DNA of 21,009 nucleotides, from contig DATNFU010000043.1 in the NCBI GenBank assembly GCA_035606235.1, positions 1 through 21,009 of the forward strand, in the 5' to 3' direction. Shown one piece after another: positions 8,518-14,929 of this stretch (its first letter is position 1; every line of letters starts with the position of its first letter). This DNA is from 66-474 sp035606235. GTDB taxonomy: Bacteria > Pseudomonadota > Gammaproteobacteria > Xanthomonadales > Rhodanobacteraceae. The translations under genes were made by a program, and so were the position numbers. Under the pieces are notes generated by a model that saw only the letters and a list, made by a program, of their open reading frames with translations, had not been told where the DNA came from and did not search any database.

Positions 8518-9744
8518 ATGAAACCGCAATACACACTGGCGATCGCGATACTGTCGCTGGTTCTGCCGGGCGTCGCGAAGGCGCAGGATTTCCAGTTGCA
8601 CGGGTTTCTCGACCTGCGTGCAGTGTCGCCGAGCCGCGAAACAAGCTGGGACGACGGTGGCCTCGGCAAGTCGCGCTATGGCAGCGGAGACGGCGGCTTG
8701 AACGCGGGTGGTGCGCTGCTCAACGCGAGCTGGCAAATTACGCCCGCATTGAGTGCCATCGCCGATGCGCAATATCAACCTGACGAGTCGCACCACCTCG
8801 ATGTGCTGGATGCGTACCTGCGTTATCGCCCGGCCTCAACCACTCCATGGCGCTGGTCGGTGAAAGCGGGCGCGTTTTTTGCGCCGATTTCGCTGGAGAA
8901 CGAAGGCATCGGCTGGACCAGCGTGTGGACGCTGACACCTTCGGCCATCAATAGTTGGGTGGGTGAGGAATTACGCACGATCGGCGGCGAATTCGATCTG
9001 GAACATCGCGGCGCGGCGAACACTTTCCAGGCGGGCTTCGCGCTGTTCGGCAGCAACGATCCGGCCGGCGAACTGCTGGCCACGCGCGGCTGGTCGTTGA
9101 GCGATCTCACCTCGGGTCTGCGCGCCAGCGTACGCGAGCCGGATGTGTACGCGCCTTCGGTGGCTATCGCGGCTCCGGTGGAGTATCGGCCGTTCGATGA
9201 AATCGACCATCGCCCCGGCTGGTACGCGGACGCGAGTTGGGAATCTCCCGCTTACGGAAAAGTCGTGCTGCTGCGTTACGACAATCGCGCCGATCCCACG
9301 CGCTTCGAGCATTACGACCAGCGTGAGGTGTTCGCGTGGCACACGCGGTTCTGGAGCCTGGGTGCTCGCACGCGGGTGAGCGATATCGCGTTGATCGCAC
9401 AGGTGATGGATGGAGACACCGCGTTCGAACCCGAGCCGGCGCTGTATATCGACACGCACTTCGATGCCGCCTATCTGCTCGCGGGTTGGGAGCGCGGCGC
9501 ATGGCGGCCGGCGCTGCGCCTGGATTTCTTCAGCCTGCGCCAGACGCCCGCATCGCTACCATTGCCGTTGAGCGAACATGGTCATGCACTCACCGCAGCG
9601 TTGAACTGGCGGCCAAATGATCGGCTGCGGATCACCGGAGAATGGCTGCGCAGCGACAGTACGCGCCGCCAACGGCTGCTTGAGGGATTATCGCCGCGCC
9701 AGATTGACAGCCAGCTGCAGGTCAGCGCGCGCTTGCTGTTCTAG
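8518..9744 (+). CDS. Outer-membrane beta-barrel (porin-like) protein, third gene of c-di-GMP operon
   Basis: A 408-residue protein with a clear signal peptide (MKPQYTLAIAILSLVLPGVAKA, cleavage near 22/23). It has long runs of alternating hydrophobic and polar residues rich in Trp, Tyr and Arg, and ends in a terminal Phe (VSARLLF), the usual BAM recognition signal. There is no cysteine. Domains such as QLHGFLDLRAVS at the mature N-terminus and paired beta strands like LRLDFFSLRQ are typical of porins. I cannot assign a substrate, and the family seems uncharacterised. The ATG directly follows the TAG of the phosphodiesterase gene with no gap, implying translational coupling; no independent Shine-Dalgarno is obvious. 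It may form an outer-membrane path for copper or another ligand of the cupredoxin, or be a c-di-GMP-controlled surface protein; both are inference. Confidence 0.75.
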   Translation: MKPQYTLAIAILSLVLPGVAKAQDFQLHGFLDLRAVSPSRETSWDDGGLGKSRYGSGDGGLNAGGALLNASWQITPALSAIADAQYQPDESHHLDVLDAYLRYRPASTTPWRWSVKAGAFFAPISLENEGIGWTSVWTLTPSAINSWVGEELRTIGGEFDLEHRGAANTFQAGFALFGSNDPAGELLATRGWSLSDLTSGLRASVREPDVYAPSVAIAAPVEYRPFDEIDHRPGWYADASWESPAYGKVVLLRYDNRADPTRFEHYDQREVFAWHTRFWSLGARTRVSDIALIAQVMDGDTAFEPEPALYIDTHFDAAYLLAGWERGAWRPALRLDFFSLRQTPASLPLPLSEHGHALTAALNWRPNDRLRITGEWLRSDSTRRQRLLEGLSPRQIDSQLQVSARLLF

Positions 9745-9878
9745 TTCGAGCCGCAATCGGGCGAAAGCATTTTTGTCCGCCCGGGACACCACCCATTACC
9801 TTTTACCTTCGCGTACTCCAGGTCCCTTGCGGAGCAACGCGCTTGCTGTTTGTTCCTGGATTCGGGACCTTCGGGATT
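9745..9878. other. Convergent intergenic region with two inverted repeats
   Basis: The 134 bases between the tails of two c-di-GMP genes hold two stem candidates. CGGGCG (9758-9763) pairs with CGCCCG (9778-9783) around a loop containing TTTTT. AGGTCCC (9820-9826) pairs with GGGACCT (9864-9870) across 37 bases. Neither has a T-run just after the stem, so neither is a textbook terminator. The second may be part of a dispersed repeat. No ORF with a ribosome binding site was seen. Confidence 0.35.
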
Positions 9879-12629
9879 TCAACCCCGCTTGGGCGGCACC
9901 AGCTTCAACTTCGTGCCCGTGGGCTGTTGCTTGGGCCGCAGCAGGCGCTCGATCGCCGCTGCCGGCAGCGGATATGAATAAAGAAAGCCCTGCCCCTCCA
10001 CGCAACCGGCGCGCAACAGAAATTCGTGCTGGGCTTCGGTCTCGATGCCTTCGGCGATCGGGCACAAGCCCAGGGTTTTCGCCATTGCCAGTATGGCTTC
10101 GGTGATCGCAGCATCGTTGGCGCTGTCGGGCAGGCCGGTCACGAAGGAGCGGTCGATTTTCAGGTACGCCACCGATGGCAATTTCAGGTAGGCCATGGAG
10201 GAATACCCGGTGCCGAAATCGTCGATCGCCACTGCGATGCCGAGCGCGTGCAGCGCCTGCATGGTGCGCTCGGTATCCTCGCCGAGCTTTAGCATCGCGC
10301 CTTCGGTGATCTCCAGCAGAATCCGTTGCGGCGCCACGCCATGCGACTGCAAGGTGTGCTTGATGCTCTCGACGAAAGCCGCATGCCCGAACCAGCGCGC
10401 TGACACGTTCAGCGCCACGCGGATGCACGGCATGCCGGAGCGATCCCACTCCTGGATCTGCGCGCATACCGCGCGCATCACCCATTCGTCGATGCGATGG
10501 ATCAGCCCCAGGCTTTCCGCGATCGGGATGAATTCGTTGGGCATTACTTCGCCGCGCTCGGGGTGCTGCCAGCGCAACAGCGCTTCGGCGGCGACGATGC
10601 GTCCAGTGCGCAATTCCACGCTGGGCTGATAGACCAGGCGGAACTCGTCGCGCTGCAAGGCCTGGCGCAATTCGGTGGCGAGCAGCAGGCGCTTGCGGGT
10701 GTCGGCGTGCATCATCGGCGCATAGAAGCGCCAGGCGTTGCGCTCTTCGCTCTTGGCCGCATACATCGCGGCATCCGCGTTGGCGATCAACGTGAGGGCA
10801 TCGACGCCGTCCAGCGGAAAGCCGGCTATGCCGATGCTGGCGCTGAGCACGATTTCGTAATCATCCACCAGGAACGGTTCGGACAAGGTCGCGAGCAGGC
10901 GATTGGCCAGCGCCGCCGCGTCTTCGCGCAGCACCAGCCGGCGCGCCAATACCGTGAACTCGTCGCCACCGATGCGGCCGGCGATGTCGCCGTCGGCCAA
11001 CTGGCGCTTGATGCGCTCGCCCACCAGCACCAGCAGCCGATCGCCGATGCGGTGGCTGTAGCTGTCGTTGACGAACTTGAACGCATCCAGATCGATGAAC
11101 AATACCGCCACCGCACTGCGCTCACGCGCCGCGAGCGCAATGGCCTCGCTGCAATGGCGCTCGAATTCGGCGCGATTGACGAGACCGGTGAGCGGATCAT
11201 GCGTGGCCAGATGCTCCAGCCGGCGACGATCCGCCTTGGTGTTGGAGATGTCGCTGAACACCGCGACGTAATGCAACACGTTGTGTTCTGCATCGCGGAT
11301 CGCGCTGATGCTGAGCTTCTCGGGATACGCGCTGCTGTCGCTGCGCAAGCTGTGCACTTCACCCGACCAGTGATGGCCACTGGCGATCTCGTCCCAGATG
11401 GATTGCGGCAGCGGGCCACCGTCGGGCAAGCTGCGCGCGTCGTCGATGCGCAAGCCGGCCAGGCTCTCCGCGGTGAAGCCGGTGATCTGGGTGGCTGCCG
11501 CGTTCACCGAAATCACGTGTCGCTGCGCATCGGCGATGATCACACCTTCGGCGATGCTGGCGAGCGCCTCCGACGCGATGCGCCGCTCCCGTTCGCGCTC
11601 GACGCGGTCGGAAATGTCGCGGACGATCGCCTGGCGCACCACCTGCTCGCCCCAGACCGCGAGGCTGCTCTGGGTTTCCACCGGCCTGACATGGCCATAT
11701 TCGCCACGCAGCGCGCCGATACTGGAATGGCCGTCGCGTCGGGACGTTTGTTCAACGAACAGATCCGCGTAGCGATCACCGAACAGCTCGCGCGGCTCGC
11801 GGCCGGTCCACGCCGAAGCGGTGCGGTTGGCGTCCAGGATGCGTCCGCTGCTCTCGTCCACCATCACGATCGCGTCCGCTGCGCTGTCGAACAGCAGCCG
11901 GTAACGTTCTTCTCCGCCGCGAATACGCGCCAACGTGCTGCGGGCCATCAGCAGCCACAGCAGGATCGCGAGCGCGGCGGCGGAGACAACGCCTACAAAC
12001 AGCACACGCGCTATCCAGGTCGCTCCGTGTGCAATTTCCAGCGAAAAGGCATTCGCGCGCGGCTCGATGTAATCGTTCAACTGGTGAATCCGCTCGCGCT
12101 GACGAACTCTCTCCATCGGCGACAAAACACCGTCGCGTTGCGCGCGCTCCAGTTCACCAGCGATGAGCCCCAACTCGGTGATGCTTCCGTCCACCGAGTG
12201 CCACATGCGCAACGCCTCGCGAATATGAGGTGCTGCGGGGAAATACTCGAAAATGAAAATCATGCCCGGGATGGCGGCCGGCATGACACAACCGCGCTGG
12301 AAAGCCTCGATCACCTTGCGCCGATCGAAATGGCCCGAGGCGATGGCGTCGCGCGCCCACGCGTCGGAGGTGACTATCGTGTAGCTATGCTTGAATCTCG
12401 CCAGCGCCTTCGGATCGCCCTCTACCACATAGCTGTCGAGCTCGATCACCGCCTGCTTCTGCGCCTTGGACCAAATACTCTCGCCGTTGAGAAAACCAGC
12501 GAGAGTGATCTGGACCAGCAAGGCCCCCCATGTCAATCCCAGGATGAGCACGACCGTGGCCACCAGCCCATAAGCCAGTGGCAGCAGCCGCCGCGACAGA
12601 GGACGCCGCAAGTGGGAAGGGTTACGCAT
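9879..12629 (-). CDS. Membrane PAS-PAS-GGDEF-EAL bifunctional c-di-GMP enzyme
   Basis: A 916-residue inner-membrane signalling protein. TM1 is at about 18-44, a roughly 160-residue helical periplasmic sensor follows, then TM2 at about 205-229. Two PAS domains span about 240-340 (RYRLLFDSAADAIVMVD) and 350-462 (ALASIAEGVIIAD). The GGDEF domain carries intact GGDEF at 554-558 after the FIDLDAFKFVND metal site. The EAL domain has EALLRW at 682-687, NVSARW, EITEG, DDFGTG at 803-808 and AEGIE, all intact. Both diguanylate cyclase and phosphodiesterase activities look possible; which dominates cannot be read. The start is uncertain: ATG 12629 puts TM1 close to a basic N-terminus (A-rich AAAAGAA precedes it), while ATG 12671 would add 14 residues. 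The frame stays open to 12818 but that would overlap the undA-like gene. It lies 83 bases downstream of that gene on the same strand. Confidence 0.9.
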   Translation of the reverse strand: MRNPSHLRRPLSRRLLPLAYGLVATVVLILGLTWGALLVQITLAGFLNGESIWSKAQKQAVIELDSYVVEGDPKALARFKHSYTIVTSDAWARDAIASGHFDRRKVIEAFQRGCVMPAAIPGMIFIFEYFPAAPHIREALRMWHSVDGSITELGLIAGELERAQRDGVLSPMERVRQRERIHQLNDYIEPRANAFSLEIAHGATWIARVLFVGVVSAAALAILLWLLMARSTLARIRGGEERYRLLFDSAADAIVMVDESSGRILDANRTASAWTGREPRELFGDRYADLFVEQTSRRDGHSSIGALRGEYGHVRPVETQSSLAVWGEQVVRQAIVRDISDRVERERERRIASEALASIAEGVIIADAQRHVISVNAAATQITGFTAESLAGLRIDDARSLPDGGPLPQSIWDEIASGHHWSGEVHSLRSDSSAYPEKLSISAIRDAEHNVLHYVAVFSDISNTKADRRRLEHLATHDPLTGLVNRAEFERHCSEAIALAARERSAVAVLFIDLDAFKFVNDSYSHRIGDRLLVLVGERIKRQLADGDIAGRIGGDEFTVLARRLVLREDAAALANRLLATLSEPFLVDDYEIVLSASIGIAGFPLDGVDALTLIANADAAMYAAKSEERNAWRFYAPMMHADTRKRLLLATELRQALQRDEFRLVYQPSVELRTGRIVAAEALLRWQHPERGEVMPNEFIPIAESLGLIHRIDEWVMRAVCAQIQEWDRSGMPCIRVALNVSARWFGHAAFVESIKHTLQSHGVAPQRILLEITEGAMLKLGEDTERTMQALHALGIAVAIDDFGTGYSSMAYLKLPSVAYLKIDRSFVTGLPDSANDAAITEAILAMAKTLGLCPIAEGIETEAQHEFLLRAGCVEGQGFLYSYPLPAAAIERLLRPKQQPTGTKLKLVPPKRG

Positions 12630-12671
12630 CGTTCTTTTGATTCTCACGCGGTGCGGTGAGCCCTTTTTCAT

Positions 12672-12704
12672 GCACTTTGCGTACCATACTCGCGCGCACT
12701 TTGC
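12672..12704. repeat. Two direct copies of GCACTTTGC, 24 bases apart
   Basis: GCACTTTGC occurs at 12672-12680 and exactly again at 12696-12704 in the short space between the undA-like gene and the PAS-GGDEF-EAL gene. On the minus strand both copies (GCAAAGTGC) flank TATGGT, a possible -10 box. They could be a regulator's tandem half-sites or coincidence. Confidence 0.3.
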
Positions 12705-12712
12705 ATTTTTTT

Positions 12713-13498
12713 TCAAGCGGCCACGGCGTCGTAAACCTCCGCTGTCTCCATAATCCGCCCGCCGCTGATGCAGCTTTCCATGCTGATGCACATGCTTGTA
12801 TAGCTGCGCTGGATGCATTCACTGATGTGCGCAACATCGCCAGCAGAAGGCGAATTGCCGAGCAGCGTGCAGACGATCTCCAATGCTTCCCAGGGATGGG
12901 TGTCGTCATAGGCTGCGTGCAATTGCAGCCAGCGCAAGCTGGATTTGCGCACCGTCGCCGGAAAGCTCTCGGCATACAGCTGGCTACCGTAAACGCGCTC
13001 GGACCATTCTCCGGTGGCCCCTTCTACCGCGTAATTGGTGGCCGCGATACCGGCCGCCAGCGAGCCGCGATTGCAGATTTCCTCACACCAGCGCGCCAGC
13101 GTCTGGGTACCGAACGGCGAAGAGCCGTGCAGCACCGCCTCGCGCGGCACGCCTGCGCCCTCGGCCCAGTTCAGCCAGTACTCGGCGTGGTTCTGCTCGA
13201 CCCGGATGTTGCGCACCAGCCAGCGGCGCGCCAGGTTGTCGCCGTCGCTGCGGCCAAAACGGGTCTTCAGCAGACTCTGCGCCATGTAAGCCGGGAAGCG
13301 CTCGATCACCGGCCAGATCCCGGCCATGAAATTGGTCGTCGAGGCAATGTCGAGCGCGCAATTGCGCATCATGTCCCACAACTCGTGATCGACCACGGTC
13401 TGCTTCACGCGGTCGCATTCGGCGACCATTTCCTGGGCCCATTGCGGGTAGCTGCTCAATTCGGTCAGCGGGCCGGCAAGTTCAAAGCGCGTGTTCAT
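12713..13498 (-). CDS. undA: UndA-like heme-oxygenase-fold diiron oxidase / fatty acid decarboxylase
   Basis: A 261-residue soluble protein matching UndA of Pseudomonas, the non-heme iron enzyme that converts lauric acid to 1-undecene and CO2 using O2. From memory of that family, the match runs along the chain: GPLTELSSYPQW, IWPVIERF, MAQSLLKTRF, RRWLVRNIRVEQNHAEYW, IAATNYAVEGATGEWS and HAAYDDTHPWEALEIV. Likely iron ligands are Glu66, Glu101, His104, Glu159, His194, Asp198 and His201, and the HxxxDxxH motif is typical of heme-oxygenase-like diiron oxygenases. Start ATG 13496-13498 has AGAGGAG at a good distance; upstream frame to 13846 is unconserved. It is also called TenA-family or iron-containing redox enzyme in automatic annotation. 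Alkene production and chain-length preference are inference from homology. Possibly co-transcribed with the c-di-GMP gene downstream; its own promoter should lie in the long leader at 13499-13859. Confidence 0.8.
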   Translation of the reverse strand: MNTRFELAGPLTELSSYPQWAQEMVAECDRVKQTVVDHELWDMMRNCALDIASTTNFMAGIWPVIERFPAYMAQSLLKTRFGRSDGDNLARRWLVRNIRVEQNHAEYWLNWAEGAGVPREAVLHGSSPFGTQTLARWCEEICNRGSLAAGIAATNYAVEGATGEWSERVYGSQLYAESFPATVRKSSLRWLQLHAAYDDTHPWEALEIVCTLLGNSPSAGDVAHISECIQRSYTSMCISMESCISGGRIMETAEVYDAVAA

Positions 13499-13859
13499 CG
13501 ATGAATCTCCTCTGGGTAAGTTGGATGCGGGTGCGGACGCCCGCCTGTTGACCCCGCGATCGGACGATCGCAAAAAACCGCGGGTTGGGATTGAGCGGCG
13601 TTGCACATGCCGGCCCGGTCCGGCGCGCAGCGGCGCCGGAGAATGTCGAGGAGATTGATCGATGCATACTGGACACCGCGCGAGCGTCCCGTGGGAATCC
13701 GCACATCTGCGGCGCGAGCTCGCGCGCAAATGCGGAAAGCGTTCTGGCTGGCGTAACCGTACGCCCATGTACGTTGGCCGGCAAGCCTCTGGCATGCCCG
13801 TTCGTTCACATCGCGGGCGTAGACTGAAAAGTCCATCGAGCAGCATGGAGGTCGATCAC
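13499..13859. promoter_or_regulatory. 361-base divergent regulatory region with several hairpins
   Basis: No supported gene lies between the undA-like and SH3b genes. The region has GCGATC-GGAC-GATCGC (13556-13571) followed by A6, enclosed by CCCGCG/CGCGGG; this lies 58 bases upstream of the undA-like start and could be an operator. Further in are CCGGCGC/GCGCCGG (about 13619-13638), the hairpin CCGCA-CATC-TGCGG (13699-13712) and the 14-base palindrome GCGCGAGCTCGCGC (13712-13725). An ATG at 13662 has GAGGAG upstream and runs in frame into the SH3b gene, but would bury that protein's signal peptide. No convincing -35/-10 pair was found. Confidence 0.4.
13556..13571. promoter_or_regulatory. 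Palindrome GCGATC-N4-GATCGC upstream of undA-like gene
   Basis: A perfect 6-4-6 inverted repeat, followed by six A residues on the plus strand. Its position near the undA-like start fits a repressor or activator site. No regulator gene is adjacent to pair it with. Confidence 0.3.
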
Positions 13860-14717
13860 ATGAAGAGATTGCTCCCCGCTCTGTCGCTGGCCGCTGCTGT
13901 GCCGCTGGCGCTAGCGTTGCCGTTGGCGGCCCAGGCCCAATCCGCGGATGGTTATGTCATCGCCGACGCCAGCCTGCGTGCCGGGCCGGCGCCGGATTAC
14001 CCCGAAATCGATTCCCTGCCCTATGGTTCCTACGTATCGGTGCAAGGCTGCACCGAGGGTTGGGAATGGTGTGATGTGATCGCGCCACAACAAGGCGACC
14101 GCGGCTGGGTTGCGGGCGACTACATCGAGTACATCTACGATGATCAGCCAGTGCTGCTGCCGGAATACGGCCCGCGCATCGGCATTCCGATCGTCACTTT
14201 CGTGATCACCGATTATTGGAATGCGCACTATCGCAATCGTCCGTTCTATCGCGAGCGCGACACCTGGTTTCACCGCAACATTCCGCCCCGCGCACCGCCG
14301 GCGCCACCACCGCGGCCAGGTAACCGGCCGCCTCCGCCGCCTCCGCCCGGAGGTTGGCACCATGGACATGCGCCGAATCCTTCGCGCGAGCCGGTGAACG
14401 TGCCGCAGCACACGCGTGGCGATCATCACGCCAACATGCCGGCTCCGCCCGTGGGCGCGCCACCGCGGCGCATGAATCCACCGAATGCGCCGCAAGCGCC
14501 GATCGAACCGCCGCATCCGGGTGGCGACCATCACGCCAATGTGCCCACCCCGCCCATGGGCGCACCACCGCATCCTGCTCCGCCGCGCATGGGCAACGCG
14601 CCGCAGCCGCAGCACCCGATGTCGAACGCAAGCCAAGGCAATCGTCCGCCGCCGAAACAAGAGCCCCGCAAGAAAAAAGATGACAAAGACAACAACGGCG
14701 GCGACAACGGCCATTGA
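13860..14717 (+). CDS. Secreted SH3b-domain protein with His/Pro-rich repetitive tail
   Basis: A 285-residue exported protein. The signal peptide (about residues 1-26, ending LAAQAQ) was used with GGAGG 8 bases upstream to fix the ATG at 13860. A bacterial SH3 domain (about 32-93) starts DASLRAGPAPDYPEIDSLPYG and ends RGWVAGDYIEY, the YraI-like form. Two cysteines (64 and 71) in GCTEGWEWC could form a disulfide. A linker with NAHYRNRPFYRERDTWF follows. The last 145 residues are low-complexity: polyproline, then two copies of GDHHANxPxPPxGAPP at 187-202 and 222-237 (35-residue period), then a Lys/Asp/Asn tail KKKDDKDNNGGDNGH. SH3b domains often bind cell-wall peptides; His-rich repeats could bind metal (inference). 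It is followed by a strong terminator and is probably monocistronic. Confidence 0.8.
   Translation: MKRLLPALSLAAAVPLALALPLAAQAQSADGYVIADASLRAGPAPDYPEIDSLPYGSYVSVQGCTEGWEWCDVIAPQQGDRGWVAGDYIEYIYDDQPVLLPEYGPRIGIPIVTFVITDYWNAHYRNRPFYRERDTWFHRNIPPRAPPAPPPRPGNRPPPPPPPGGWHHGHAPNPSREPVNVPQHTRGDHHANMPAPPVGAPPRRMNPPNAPQAPIEPPHPGGDHHANVPTPPMGAPPHPAPPRMGNAPQPQHPMSNASQGNRPPPKQEPRKKKDDKDNNGGDNGH
14418..14570 (+). repeat. Two copies of a 16-residue His/Pro repeat within the SH3b gene
   Basis: The stretches 14418-14465 and 14523-14570 encode GDHHANMPAPPVGAPP and GDHHANVPTPPMGAPP. The period is 105 bases (35 residues), consistent with a duplicated unit. The intervening residues are also Pro/Asn rich but less alike. 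Confidence 0.7.
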
Positions 14718-14748
14718 TACCGCATCGATGCAGGATGGTGTCGAAACG

Positions 14749-14778
14749 AAAGGCCGCGTGAGCAATCACGCGGCTTTT
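14749..14778 (+). terminator. Intrinsic terminator of the SH3b gene
   Basis: GCCGCGTGA (14753-14761) pairs with TCACGCGGC (14766-14774) around the tetraloop GCAA, followed by TTTT at 14775-14778. The stem can extend by A-T pairs on the outside, so it could also stop transcription from the other strand. It lies about 35 bases after the SH3b stop and insulates the acylase gene. Confidence 0.9.
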
Positions 14779-14879
14779 CTCGTGAGGTGGCACGCGGGCC
14801 ATGCCGAACGCGCGCGTGCTTCCGGCCGGCCCATTTGTTCGGACAATGACAATGCATCGGTCCGTTAGCGTTATCGCAA

Positions 14880-14894
14880 ACCACGTGGTATACC
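14880..14894 (+). promoter_or_regulatory. Palindrome ACCACGTGGT overlapping a possible -10 box, upstream of acylase
   Basis: ACCACGTGGT (14880-14889) is a perfect 10-base palindrome that overlaps GGTATACC (14887-14894), also palindromic and containing TATACC, a 4/6 match to a -10 box. A poor -35 (TTAGCG, 14865-14870) lies 18 bases upstream of it. This lies 36 bases before the chosen acylase start. An operator over the -10 is plausible but weakly supported. Confidence 0.3.
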
Positions 14895-14929
14895 GGATGG
14901 CGCGCCAGCGTTCGGGCAAGATTGCAGCG

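Noticed and set aside
10497..12659. Long open frame on the plus strand opposite the PAS-GGDEF-EAL gene
   Set aside because: High-GC codon use leaves antisense frames open. It has no Shine-Dalgarno, no recognisable domain and an Arg/His/Gln-rich composition typical of shadow frames.
13662..13859. ATG at 13662 with GAGGAG upstream, in frame with the SH3b gene
   Set aside because: It would place 66 Arg-rich residues before a clear signal peptide, while ATG 13860 has its own GGAGG.
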